DNA of 64,000 nt, taken from an uncultured Bacteroides sp. Its GTDB lineage: Bacteria; Bacteroidota; Bacteroidia; Cytophagales; Cyclobacteriaceae. Under the pieces are notes generated by a model, which was given only the letters and a program-made list of their open reading frames with translations, searched no databases and was not told the DNA's origin. Where the stretch lies: NCBI GenBank assembly GCA_902168185.1, contig CABHOV010000034.1, forward strand, positions 186,001-250,000, written 5' to 3'. Each line of letters opens with the position of its first letter. Position 1 is the stretch's first letter. The position numbers and the translations under genes are program-made. This document shows, in pieces, positions 1 to 9,224 of this stretch.

Positions 1-1598
1 AACCTAAAGAATGGAAGTATATAGGCAAATCACAAAAGCGGCTGGATAATCCAGAAAAAATTAACGGGCAAGCTATATATGGAATCGACATTCAGTTTCC
101 CGGGTTGCTCACAGCGGTAGTCGCTCATGCACCCGTATTTGGCGGAAAGGCCATATCGTTTGACGCTACCCGGGCAAAAGCCATAAAAGGCGTTCGCGAT
201 GTCGTGCAGGTTCCTACCGGTATAGCTGTTCTAGCCGATAATTTTTGGCTTGCCAAGATTGGACGCGAGGCTTTGCAAATCGAATGGAACATTGATGAAA
301 ATAAAGGAGTGGACAGCAGTTCGCAGATAGAAGAATATAGGGAGCTATCCAAAACACAGGGTATACCTGTACAAAAAAAAGGAGATATAGCAGATGCTGC
401 GTCAACATCCCGCATAATCGAGGCTGAATATATATTTCCATACCTGGCACATGCACCGATGGAGCCGTTAAATTGTACCGTAAAAATTCAGGGCGACTCG
501 TGTGAGGTATGGACAGGCACTCAATCACCACTCCCTCATCAAGCGCAAGTAGCTCGATTCCTGGGACTGAATCCGGAGCAGGTAATTTTCAATACACCTT
601 TTCTCGGAGGAAGTTTTGGCAGACGTGGTTCGTTTGATGCTGACTGGATAATGGAAGCTGTGCACATCGCCAAAGCAAGTGGTCGCTTTATTAAATTGGT
701 GTGGTCACGAGAGGATGATATACAAGGTGGATATTACCGTCCTGTATATTTGCATCGGGTATATATAGGAATCGGAAGCAATCATATTCCGTTGGCCTGG
801 CAGCACCGTATTATCGGACAATCACTTTTCAAGAACACACCTCTGGAGAAAGACATCGCTCCCAACGGAATCGATTATAGTTCGGTAGATGGCGTGAATG
901 GTTCACCATACTTTGATAGTATACCAAATCTTTCCATTGAATTACACACCACTACCTGTAACGTGCCCGTTTTACCATTGCGCTCTGTTGGAAATACGCA
1001 TACTGGTTTCGTGATGGAGACGTTAATCGATGAACTCGCTGTAAAAGCAGGAAAAGACCCTGTTGAATACAGACGTATACTATTAAAAAATCATCCGCGA
1101 CACCTGGCAGCCCTTAACCTCGCCGCTGAAAAATCAGGATGGAACAATCCGTTGCCTGCAGGTGTATATCGCGGTATAGCTGTGCATGCGGCCATGGGCA
1201 GCTATGTATCGCAAGTTGTTGAGCTAGCCATAAAGGATGGAAAAATACATCTCCAGCGCATCGTATGTGCCATTGACTGCGGCCTGGCAGTGAACCCGGA
1301 TGGCGTACGCGCGCAAATGGAGAGCGGTATAGTATATGGACTCACGGCTGCGCTCTATGGAGAAATAACACTGGAGAACGGACGCGTGAAGCAACGCAAT
1401 TTTAATGATTATCGTATGCTTCGTATCCAGGAAACACCACCGATAGAAGTATATATTGTACCCAGTACAGAACGTATGGGCGGAGCTGGCGAACCGGGCG
1501 TGCCTCCTGTTGCTCCTGCACTGGCCAACGCATTGTATGCAGCTACCGGTAAACGCATTCGCAGATTACCGATCAGAACAGAGGATTGGAGTGAATAA
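1..1598 (+). CDS. Molybdopterin-binding subunit of a xanthine dehydrogenase-family oxidoreductase (IorB-like), 3' part
   Basis: This frame is open from the left edge, so the gene begins outside the window; about 530 residues are visible. The visible start (PKEWKYIGK, then KINGQAIYGIDIQFPG) resembles the second domain of isoquinoline 1-oxidoreductase beta subunits. Further on, LGGSFGRRG, a probable molybdopterin-contact loop, and GGAGEPGVPPVAPALANA near the C-terminus carry the Glu expected at the active site of this family. Such enzymes hydroxylate N-heterocycles or aldehydes at a Mo centre and work with a small [2Fe-2S] subunit, which would lie to the left. The substrate cannot be told. An ATG at 105 is internal to the open frame. 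Confidence 0.9.
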   Translation, partial: PKEWKYIGKSQKRLDNPEKINGQAIYGIDIQFPGLLTAVVAHAPVFGGKAISFDATRAKAIKGVRDVVQVPTGIAVLADNFWLAKIGREALQIEWNIDENKGVDSSSQIEEYRELSKTQGIPVQKKGDIADAASTSRIIEAEYIFPYLAHAPMEPLNCTVKIQGDSCEVWTGTQSPLPHQAQVARFLGLNPEQVIFNTPFLGGSFGRRGSFDADWIMEAVHIAKASGRFIKLVWSREDDIQGGYYRPVYLHRVYIGIGSNHIPLAWQHRIIGQSLFKNTPLEKDIAPNGIDYSSVDGVNGSPYFDSIPNLSIELHTTTCNVPVLPLRSVGNTHTGFVMETLIDELAVKAGKDPVEYRRILLKNHPRHLAALNLAAEKSGWNNPLPAGVYRGIAVHAAMGSYVSQVVELAIKDGKIHLQRIVCAIDCGLAVNPDGVRAQMESGIVYGLTAALYGEITLENGRVKQRNFNDYRMLRIQETPPIEVYIVPSTERMGGAGEPGVPPVAPALANALYAATGKRIRRLPIRTEDWSE

Positions 1599-1620
1599 AC
1601 TTGTACGTATACACCACTAC

Positions 1621-1641
1621 TAAATGCAGCGATTGCATTTA
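1621..1641. terminator. Small inverted repeat between convergent genes
   Basis: TAAATGCA (1621-1628) and TGCATTTA (1634-1641) are perfect 8-base arms around a 5-base loop. They lie between the ends of the oxidoreductase and the response regulator and overlap the latter's stop codon. A shared terminator is plausible but the stem is short. Confidence 0.35.
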
Positions 1642-2373
1642 CTTTTTCCAAAGCCGGTCGTTTACTACCCGATCAATAACTTCATCGTGATAGCTGCGGC
1701 TAATCGGTATACGAAATGACTGCATGACGATTTCATTATTTTCAATGGCCTCAATTTTAGGAATGGACACTATGTACGATTTGTGTACGCGGATAAATTG
1801 CTGACCATCCAGCTTCTCCTCAATACTTTTCAGATACAACAACGTCATGTATTTACCTTTGGAGGTATAGATGGTGATGTAATTTTGCATCGCCTGTATA
1901 TAGAGAATATCGTTAAAATAAATCCGTTCGTATTTATAGTCACACTTGATAAAGAAATAATCTGCGGTTAAAACGGTTTTATCCGAAGTGTCGGATACAG
2001 CGGGTCTGGAGAGAAGCTGATGATAATCTTTAGCTTTGGTAACAGCTTTAAAAAACCGACTGAACGTAATTGGTTTAACCAGATAGTCTAACACATCGAG
2101 TTGAAATCCTTCCAGCGCATAACTCGGATAAGCTGTGGTAATAATAACCATCGGTGGGTTTTGAACCATCTTTAGAAACTCTATACCATTGATGATGGGC
2201 ATTTGTATATCCAGGAATATTAAATCTATAGCTTGCTCATCCAGCAACCGCGTCAGATCAACGGGATTGCTGCCTGTCCCCGCAAGCGTCAAAAAATCAA
2301 CTTCCTGTATATAGTTCGTAATGCACTCGCGGGCCAGCGGTTCGTCATCAATCGCTACACATTTTAACATCAT
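1639..2373 (-). CDS. LytTR-family response regulator
   Basis: This is a 244-residue two-domain regulator. The N-terminal receiver has the acidic pair D9-D10 and the phosphoacceptor D55 in LIFLDIQMP. The C-terminal part (about 135-244) is a LytTR DNA-binding domain (YIQAMQNYITIYT, FIRVHKSYIVS, IPISRSY). It would bind promoter repeats when phosphorylated by the membrane kinase encoded 32 bases upstream in the same orientation, so the two form a two-component operon. The start has two adjacent ATGs; either could be used. Targets cannot be deduced here. Confidence 0.95.
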   Translation of the reverse strand: MMLKCVAIDDEPLARECITNYIQEVDFLTLAGTGSNPVDLTRLLDEQAIDLIFLDIQMPIINGIEFLKMVQNPPMVIITTAYPSYALEGFQLDVLDYLVKPITFSRFFKAVTKAKDYHQLLSRPAVSDTSDKTVLTADYFFIKCDYKYERIYFNDILYIQAMQNYITIYTSKGKYMTLLYLKSIEEKLDGQQFIRVHKSYIVSIPKIEAIENNEIVMQSFRIPISRSYHDEVIDRVVNDRLWKK

Positions 2374-2405
2374 GTTATATACTTTAAAAACCGAAATTAA
2401 TTCTT

Positions 2406-3590
2406 CTACCGGACTGGCATTGGTACTGGTTCCGAAGTCTTTTGTTTGTGGAGATCCAGCCGAAGCGTTACCTCAAAGTGCTCACTGTCCTTTTCTATTC
2501 GCAAGTCATGTCCTTCCGGATAAATCAAATCGAGTCTTCGCTTCACATTTTTAAGTCCTATACCGCTATACGCCATAAGCTCCGAAGAATTATTGATCAC
2601 TGAAATGCTATTCGTGATAGTAAAGTATAGCTGCTGTTTATCAAAACGAAGATTCATCCGGATCCAGTTCGTCTGGTCTTTCCGTTGTGATACATGCTTA
2701 AAGGCATTCTCGATAAACGGCATCAATACAAAAGGCGCTATACTTAGATCACCAGAATACGGCTGCTCAAATTGAATCGTTAACTTGAAGTTACCATCAT
2801 CCTGTCGCAGCTTCTCCAACTCAATAAAATTCTCCAGGTAAGTCAACTCTTGCTCCAACGGAATTTGCTGTTCGTTACATTCATATAGCTGGTAACGCAG
2901 TAAGTCAGAAAATTTCGCGAGCGACTCAGAAGCCATCATCGGGTTCTTATGAATTAAAACAAAAATTGAATTTATAGTATTGAAAAGAAAATGAGGATTG
3001 AACTGAGACTTCAGGAACTTTAATTCAGTCTCTAACTTTTCCTTCTCCAATGATTGTTCTCTTCTCCGGGCCTTGATCCAGTTCTTCGTTAACTTCACAC
3101 TCATCCCCAACGTCATGCTGGCAACTGTAGACGGGAACGTGTTCATCTGAAAAAAGAAAGCGTAATTTTCAGGATTAACGTTATATAGTTCTTTCAACGT
3201 ATACCCAGACAACCAGGCGCTCACATAATATCCCGGAACAATAAGTATAGCCGTGCAAAGCATAGTCAGTACCAGTAAACCTATATACTGAACATAACGT
3301 CCTTTCTCAAGAAATCGAGGTATAAGAAAATACAAATTGAAGTATACACCTATTGCCTGAAAGACTACATAAAAGAAAAATTTTATAGAGTACGGAGAGA
3401 ATAAAATATTATTGGCTGTTTGCGAGAAGCTGCCGATGGTGAGCGTCCACCACATGACATGGTAGGTAAACCAAAAGGGTAAGTGATAAAGCTTATACTT
3501 CCAAAACCAGTTATACCTTGATTGCTTGATAACCGGGAAAACGCTTACGTCATTGAGCTTTCGGAAATCGCCCATCAGAGACTTCACCAT
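2406..3590 (-). CDS. LytS/YehU-type membrane sensor histidine kinase
   Basis: The 394-residue protein has about four N-terminal membrane segments (roughly residues 36-165), a short coiled coil (about 172-195) and a His_kinase domain. The phosphoacceptor is H200 in KSQFNPHFLFNTINSIF. The N-box is in APFVLMPFIENAFKHV and the G-box in GIGLKNVKRRLDL. There is no large extracytoplasmic sensor, so the signal is probably sensed in the membrane. It lies directly upstream of the LytTR regulator. An in-frame ATG five codons downstream (MGDFRKL) is an alternative start. Confidence 0.95.
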   Translation of the reverse strand: MVKSLMGDFRKLNDVSVFPVIKQSRYNWFWKYKLYHLPFWFTYHVMWWTLTIGSFSQTANNILFSPYSIKFFFYVVFQAIGVYFNLYFLIPRFLEKGRYVQYIGLLVLTMLCTAILIVPGYYVSAWLSGYTLKELYNVNPENYAFFFQMNTFPSTVASMTLGMSVKLTKNWIKARRREQSLEKEKLETELKFLKSQFNPHFLFNTINSIFVLIHKNPMMASESLAKFSDLLRYQLYECNEQQIPLEQELTYLENFIELEKLRQDDGNFKLTIQFEQPYSGDLSIAPFVLMPFIENAFKHVSQRKDQTNWIRMNLRFDKQQLYFTITNSISVINNSSELMAYSGIGLKNVKRRLDLIYPEGHDLRIEKDSEHFEVTLRLDLHKQKTSEPVPMPVR

Positions 3591-3802
3591 GCCTTAAGGT
3601 ATGAAAAAATCCAGTGCGAGTTACCATCCGGAATATGACCGGTAACAAAAAATTGATCAACACATTGCTAAGATTGCTGAATGCACAACGGCTCTTGCCG
3701 GAATGTCGCTTCAGATATAGTTTGAATGTGAGGCCATCCTGTTGAAACGAAGAATCAGGAATTCAGAAAAATAAGATATATTGATTAATAAACTGACACG
3801 AA

Positions 3803-4759
3803 ATGAGTAAGCATTCCAAGATCACGAAATTAACCAGCATCAACAATGCTGATCACGGTATATGGAGAAGAAGAGAATTTATTTCTACGGTCACGAAGGC
3901 GATCAGTGCCTCAGCGCTCCTCACGACACCTGTAGCAGGATTCGCTAACCCTATAAATCAACCTGCGCCTCCACTCACGGTGCAACAGGTAATTGACTTG
4001 GTCTTAAAAGAAATACCGCGCTTGCCCATTTCAGGAACGGTGGACAGATTAAAATCCGGAACTCCAGACCAACTGGTAACGGGTATAGTAACCACCAGTT
4101 TTGCAACGATACCCGTCATTGAAAAAGCAATTGCGCTGAACGCTAACTTCATCATTGCACATGAGCCTACGTTCTACAATCACCGTGACGATACCGACTG
4201 GCTGGAGGAAGACGAAGTATATCTGTATAAATATAGCCTGCTAAAGAAACACAACATCGCGGTTTGGCGCTTTCATGATTTTTGGCATTCTCATCGTCCG
4301 GATGGAGTGCAAATGGGCGTGCTTACAACCTTGGGTTGGGAAAAATATGCAGACCCGGAAGAACTTCACGTGATCAATCTTCCACCTACATCACTCCAAC
4401 AAATCGTAACGCATGTAAAATCAAAACTCGGGATACAAACAGTGCGCGTAATGGGCGACCCTGCACAGGAATGCAAGCGCATTTTACTATTACCCGGAGC
4501 ACCGGGTGGACGAAGGCAAATCGATGCACTGCGACAAGTTAAACCGGATGTATTGATTGGTGGAGAGCTGAGTGAATGGGAAACCAGTGAGTATATGCGT
4601 GACTTGCAATCTATAGGTATAAAGCGATCCCTTATTGTTCTGGGGCATGCCGTAAGCGAGGAGCCCGGTATGCAGTGGCTGGTGCCTTGGCTGCAACCAA
4701 AAGTTCCGGGCCTCACCATTACACATGTGCCGGCCCGGAACCCTTTCACGTTTATGTAA
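3803..4759 (+). CDS. Tat-exported NIF3-family (DUF34) dinuclear metal-centre protein
   Basis: The 318-residue protein begins with a twin-arginine signal (RR at about 22-23 in WRRREFIST, then a hydrophobic stretch and VAGFANP), suggesting export in folded form. The rest is NIF3-like: the region with GIVTTSFATIPVIEKAIALNANFIIAHEP carries the first metal-binding His, and IVLGHAVSEEPG near the C-terminus supplies His/Glu ligands. Most NIF3 proteins are cytoplasmic and their function is unsettled. Secreted versions with a Tat signal occur in Bacteroidota. Family is confident, role unknown. Confidence 0.88.
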   Translation: MSKHSKITKLTSINNADHGIWRRREFISTVTKAISASALLTTPVAGFANPINQPAPPLTVQQVIDLVLKEIPRLPISGTVDRLKSGTPDQLVTGIVTTSFATIPVIEKAIALNANFIIAHEPTFYNHRDDTDWLEEDEVYLYKYSLLKKHNIAVWRFHDFWHSHRPDGVQMGVLTTLGWEKYADPEELHVINLPPTSLQQIVTHVKSKLGIQTVRVMGDPAQECKRILLLPGAPGGRRQIDALRQVKPDVLIGGELSEWETSEYMRDLQSIGIKRSLIVLGHAVSEEPGMQWLVPWLQPKVPGLTITHVPARNPFTFM

Positions 4760-4812
4760 AAGTATATCTATACTATAGCCATCTGAAGATTCAAATGGCT
4801 ATATACTTTTTA
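4760..4812. terminator. Bidirectional hairpin between convergent genes
   Basis: Arms AAAAGTATAT...ATAGCCAT and ATGGCTATATACTTTT pair across a loop near 4783-4794, with A-rich and T-rich flanks on either side. It separates the NIF3 gene from the convergent gene and could terminate both. Confidence 0.6.
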
Positions 4813-5955
4813 CGCTTCTTCCTGTTGAAGTTCGAGTTGATTGATCGCAATCAGATTGACGTCAAACTTTTGCACGATCATGCGCATGATTGGATCATTC
4901 TTGATCTTCTTTATAATGCGATCTGTCTGATCTTCATTGTAACCCATTACCATCTGGTCTACCAGGTGAAGATGCTTCACTGCATAGAAGAACCCGGCTA
5001 TAACATACGGTCCAAAGGGTGTTTGTGGTATATCGAATGAACTTCCGGTAATATTAAAAACTGTATTAGGCAAATAATCTCCGGTATGCTGAATGTTTTT
5101 ATGACGCATATAGTAGTTCGCTGCCAACAACCGTGACGACATACGTGGATCACTCATACAAAGCAACCCTGCGAACGGTTTTTGTTTTGCTGACTGATTG
5201 ATCAGCATCTCCTTCGCGCTCCTGTCATTTTGAGTATGCTTGCGTATTTCGGTTTGCACGGTATCCCAGTATGGAACAGACGGATCACCGTCATCCACAC
5301 GGATCAGTGAATGTATAGCATAGTCCATGATACCACAAGTGATCTGTATACGAAGCATTTTCAATTCAGGATCGACCGCTATTGCTTTCTCCAACACCGT
5401 ACGCTGATGACGCGGATGTGTGCGAAGTAAATCTATACTCTTGATCCAGTCGCCTGCGAGATAGCCATCGTACGCATAATATTCCTGTAGCAGGTATTTA
5501 ATCTTTGTGTCGTTGTCAACTACGACAGCACGACCTTTGATAGTGATCACCGGTTTTTCTTCCACGATCATCTGCTCAATCTCGATGCCCACACCGGAAG
5601 CACCCAGCATACCGCAGTTCAACGGAGAGCCTTCCACTATCTTAAGATCATGAACATGACTGATATAGTGATCATTGGAATCTTCTGTAAGGTGACCATG
5701 CGTCTGTATATGTATATAGTAGCTGATCGGCAACAACGGGTCTGACGTCCGCTGCGCCTGCTCGATCGTCCGTTTGATATCCATTACTATATCGGGCGTT
5801 ACAAAGGAGCCTGCTGCGCGGATAACGTGCAGCTCCACCTCGATGCTCATGTCGCGGAATTCCGCTGTAACCTTATCAATCGCATCCAATTGCACCTGGC
5901 TGAGGTCACGTGCGTCTGCACAACCAATAAGAATATGTACTTGCTTTTCTGTCAT
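4810..5955 (-). CDS. Hypothetical protein with beta-carbonic-anhydrase-like motifs
   Basis: This is 381 residues with no signal peptide. I do not recognise the family, but the first 120 residues follow the beta-carbonic anhydrase layout: C12-x-D14-x-R16 (GCADARD), then R46-A-A-G49 followed by FVTPD, then a beta-strand ending in H86-G-H88, and C114-G-M. In that family Cys, His and Cys bind Zn and the Asp/Arg dyad gates the site. Here about 25 residues separate the His from the second Cys instead of the usual two. The remaining 260 residues match nothing I know. A metal site is inferred; the reaction is unknown. Confidence 0.6.
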   Translation of the reverse strand: MTEKQVHILIGCADARDLSQVQLDAIDKVTAEFRDMSIEVELHVIRAAGSFVTPDIVMDIKRTIEQAQRTSDPLLPISYYIHIQTHGHLTEDSNDHYISHVHDLKIVEGSPLNCGMLGASGVGIEIEQMIVEEKPVITIKGRAVVVDNDTKIKYLLQEYYAYDGYLAGDWIKSIDLLRTHPRHQRTVLEKAIAVDPELKMLRIQITCGIMDYAIHSLIRVDDGDPSVPYWDTVQTEIRKHTQNDRSAKEMLINQSAKQKPFAGLLCMSDPRMSSRLLAANYYMRHKNIQHTGDYLPNTVFNITGSSFDIPQTPFGPYVIAGFFYAVKHLHLVDQMVMGYNEDQTDRIIKKIKNDPIMRMIVQKFDVNLIAINQLELQQEEA

Positions 5956-6028
5956 GAAATATAAATGAATTAATTATTGCTTATAAATTATCAATCATCA
6001 AAATGTATTACCGTATAACGCTTTCAGA

Positions 6029-8110
6029 TCATTTATGTTTGATCTCAATCAGATCGGTCATGACCCTGAAAGCTTCTGCTAAATAAATATCTTTTCTGAG
6101 ATTTTTAATCCAGGTGGCGTTAAACTTATTGCTATAGTCATCAACCGCCATCCGCTGCTGATCTGAAGAACTGTTGATAACCTCATAATTTCCGGCCTGC
6201 TGGTCCAGCAATTTTTCCAATGCTGCATAGCGTGCTTCATGATCTTTATTTTCCTTACTAAAGGTCTCCCACGACAACAGTAAAGGTTGATTCCTCTTTT
6301 TCAATTCCTCTGTAAGCCATTGAAGACTTTTTACAACGTGTTGAAACGATTCTGTATTCCGGATGCGTGTCTCACTGTTTCGTTTTATAGTGCGCAACGG
6401 CAATGCAGGCAAAGGCTTATAGCTTGCTTTGCGGGGAAGAGAATCGTTGGGTAATGCGAAGGGTAAATCGGATTCACGGATCATCAACCCATCAAGCATA
6501 TCCGGAAGCAAAACATCGGGATGTATACCTTTACCCTGCACCGCTTTTCCGGTAACACGGTATATCTTATCGGTAGTGATGCTGGCGTATCCTTGTCCCT
6601 GGAGTGTTTGCAATGACGGTGCTGCCTGTGCAGAGTCCAATGGAAAGAAATTCTGTGCAGTCGCCTTTCCAAACGTGCGGCTACCAACAATCACAGCACG
6701 ATTATAGTCTTGTAAAACAGCTGCAAGAAATTCTGAAGCTGATGCACTCTGGCCGTTCACCATCAATATCAGTGGCCCATCGTAAATCGTTCCGCGAGTC
6801 ATATCCTTTAGTATAATCGCATTCGGATCTTTACCCTTCAAAAATCCTAGTGGGCCTTCATCAATAAAAATTCCAGCCATCGCGGCAGCCTCCTGCAAGG
6901 AACCTCCTCCGTTATAGCGTACATCTATAATAAGCCCGTCTATGTTTTCCTTTTTTAGTTTGATAATTTCCTTCGCTACATCTTCCGCGCAGTGTGTGCC
7001 CTCACTGTCATCTCCCCATTGTGTATAAAAATCAGGAAGCGATATATAGCCTATAGTATACTTGTCTTTGAGTAAATAGCTTCTGGCATAATTCTCTTCG
7101 AGCGAGATCTTTTCTTTTCGAAGCGTAACGGAAGTAGTGAGGCCGCTGGGTTTGCGCACCGTAAATTCCATTGACTGGTGATTGTTATCGGCCAGTATTT
7201 CATTTGCTTCTTCCAATGATATACCCGTTACATCAATAGACTCCTGTCCTTCCCATTTAAGATTGACCAGTACATCTGAAGTCTGTAGTTCACCCGACTT
7301 CCACGCAGAGCCGCCCGGAGCCAATGCCGTTATAAACACATCGCCACGTTCATTCTCATCGAGGGTTACACCAAAATAATATCCCTCTGTACTGAGCGAT
7401 GATAAAAAATTCTCCATGCCCGTAATCGGCATATAGGTTGTATGTGGATCGAATACTGAAGCTATACATTGAAAGTATGCAGCAGTTATATAGGACTCAA
7501 AACCGGAGGGGTGATTCAGTACTCTTTTAATGGAACGGAGTTCGTACGATTTTACCCGAAGGCGTACTTCGGGCTCATAGCGAGCGAAGAGATCTGCATC
7601 ACTCCCGGTATAGCCTTTTTGCCGATCGGTGAGCCTGTCCAGGATCTGATACTTCAGCCAGCGCTTCCATCGCGCAATGCGTTCAGGTTCATCGTGTGCC
7701 CAGTGCGTTGTGTCATACTCAAGGTATTCTTTCGTGGTACTAACCAATGGTGCATTCGTTTGTTGTGCTACAATTTCCTCCGTATGCAACAAACATTTCT
7801 TATATAGAGGTATAATTTCATTTAGGAAATTCCAGTTGTCACCATTGAGTTCATCATCTAAAAGTGTTTTATACTTTAGCAGCGATTTTAAGTCTGCCTC
7901 ACTGAAAATTAGTTTATCCGGATCAATGGTTTCAAGAAAGACCTTGAACACATCAGCAGAAAATTTATCATTGATGGCACGTGGTTGCAAGTGTTGCTCT
8001 TGCAATATGCGAGTGAGTAACCGTGCTTCTTTTCCAGGGTCAGGCGATCGCTGGGCATATATATCTGTCAGCGAACAAAGCGTAAAAAACAGGAATGAAA
8101 ACCAGCGCAT
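6029..8110 (-). CDS. prc: Periplasmic carboxy-terminal processing protease (Tsp/Prc type, S41)
   Basis: The 693-residue protein has a signal peptide (MRWFSFLFFTLCSLTDIYA), a Tsp N-terminal helical domain (about 35-205), a PDZ domain (about 230-325), the S41 core and a C-terminal DUF3340-like tail. The catalytic Ser is in NGQSASASEFLA (about 455) and the Lys in RTFGKATAQ (about 481), which make the Ser-Lys dyad. Family members degrade periplasmic proteins from their C-terminus and trim lipoproteins or cell-wall enzymes. It is monocistronic and diverges from the gene at 8249. Confidence 0.93.
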   Translation of the reverse strand: MRWFSFLFFTLCSLTDIYAQRSPDPGKEARLLTRILQEQHLQPRAINDKFSADVFKVFLETIDPDKLIFSEADLKSLLKYKTLLDDELNGDNWNFLNEIIPLYKKCLLHTEEIVAQQTNAPLVSTTKEYLEYDTTHWAHDEPERIARWKRWLKYQILDRLTDRQKGYTGSDADLFARYEPEVRLRVKSYELRSIKRVLNHPSGFESYITAAYFQCIASVFDPHTTYMPITGMENFLSSLSTEGYYFGVTLDENERGDVFITALAPGGSAWKSGELQTSDVLVNLKWEGQESIDVTGISLEEANEILADNNHQSMEFTVRKPSGLTTSVTLRKEKISLEENYARSYLLKDKYTIGYISLPDFYTQWGDDSEGTHCAEDVAKEIIKLKKENIDGLIIDVRYNGGGSLQEAAAMAGIFIDEGPLGFLKGKDPNAIILKDMTRGTIYDGPLILMVNGQSASASEFLAAVLQDYNRAVIVGSRTFGKATAQNFFPLDSAQAAPSLQTLQGQGYASITTDKIYRVTGKAVQGKGIHPDVLLPDMLDGLMIRESDLPFALPNDSLPRKASYKPLPALPLRTIKRNSETRIRNTESFQHVVKSLQWLTEELKKRNQPLLLSWETFSKENKDHEARYAALEKLLDQQAGNYEVINSSSDQQRMAVDDYSNKFNATWIKNLRKDIYLAEAFRVMTDLIEIKHK

Positions 8111-8248
8111 GATTTCAGAAAGATCAAGAAATAATGGCTCCTATCAAATACCATATTTAGCGTCTAAAAAAATACTCTGCCCAATTATTAGTTCAAATGA
8201 AGATTTTTAAGTTATTTCAGCGGGATTGTAACCTGGGTTGATGAAGAC

Positions 8249-9214
8249 ATGCTTGATTTTTTAATAAAAACCAATACTCCGGAGGGCAGAGCGGAAGCAT
8301 CGCGGGTCATTGCCTTTCGTTACTACCTGCTCGCTGTCATTTTGTTCTTCGTATTTAGTATATGCTTTGAACTAATTTTCGACTTCAGAAGTATATCCCT
8401 TCCTTACCTGATTGTTCTAGCAGTAGCCCCTGCGTTGCTTTTTGCATTATCGATCAAAAAGGTGAGCCACAAACTCCTCGTGGTGATCAACGTTTTATTT
8501 TTACTGCTTGTCAATCAGGCACAGATCCTTTCCGATCCTACATTCTTTCATACCTGGGTTTTCTGGATCGGTCTCATTCCATTATTGCTCACCATGTTTA
8601 CACGGTCGTTCGAAACGATATCGCTTACATTTATCGTGGTAGCGTTTATCGTGGCGAATGGAATCTACGTAAACACACATATAGGTTCCTATGACGTAAC
8701 GATCTCTCCTGCTCAGTTTACAGCGGGCGGTGTACTCTTCACACTCATCACGGCAACGGTAGCCATACTGTTCAGCTATACGCAGCATGCGATTAACAAA
8801 CGACTGGTAAATCAGAACCTCACGCTTCAGTTGATGACGGTCGAAATCGAGGAACAAAACAAAATGCTGAAAGATCAGAATGAAGAGATCACCTCGATCA
8901 ACAACCGCCTTGAAGAAGCTAATTTTCTGTTGGAGGAACGTGTAGCAGAACGAACACTGGAACTTGAAAATCATAATCAGAGACTTGCCGAGTATGCTTT
9001 CATCAACTCTCATTTACTACGCGGTCCCCTGTGTAGTATATTAGGGTTGATCAACCTGTTGAATAAAACTTCGTTGTCAGAAAATGAAAGAGAAATTCTC
9101 CGGCATCTGAAAGAATCGAGTCACAACCTCGATGACGTTGTCAGCAAGATCAGCAAAGCACTTTCCGATGGCCCGGAGCTTGACCGTGAATTGATCCGGA
9201 AGCTGAAAGACTAA
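8249..9214 (+). CDS. Membrane histidine-kinase-like protein without an ATPase domain
   Basis: In these 321 residues about six hydrophobic segments (roughly 24-180) form an N-terminal membrane sensor. A coiled coil (about 195-240, ERVAERTLELENHNQRLAEYAF) leads to a HisKA-like dimerisation helix with NSHLLRGPLCSILGL, where the His aligns with a phosphoacceptor. The protein then ends, with no N, D, F or G boxes. The stop is followed almost at once by the next gene, so the ATPase domain is absent rather than frameshifted. It may receive phosphate from another kinase or act as a scaffold; this is inference. Confidence 0.75.
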   Translation: MLDFLIKTNTPEGRAEASRVIAFRYYLLAVILFFVFSICFELIFDFRSISLPYLIVLAVAPALLFALSIKKVSHKLLVVINVLFLLLVNQAQILSDPTFFHTWVFWIGLIPLLLTMFTRSFETISLTFIVVAFIVANGIYVNTHIGSYDVTISPAQFTAGGVLFTLITATVAILFSYTQHAINKRLVNQNLTLQLMTVEIEEQNKMLKDQNEEITSINNRLEEANFLLEERVAERTLELENHNQRLAEYAFINSHLLRGPLCSILGLINLLNKTSLSENEREILRHLKESSHNLDDVVSKISKALSDGPELDRELIRKLKD

Positions 9215-9224
9215 CTATATTTTG

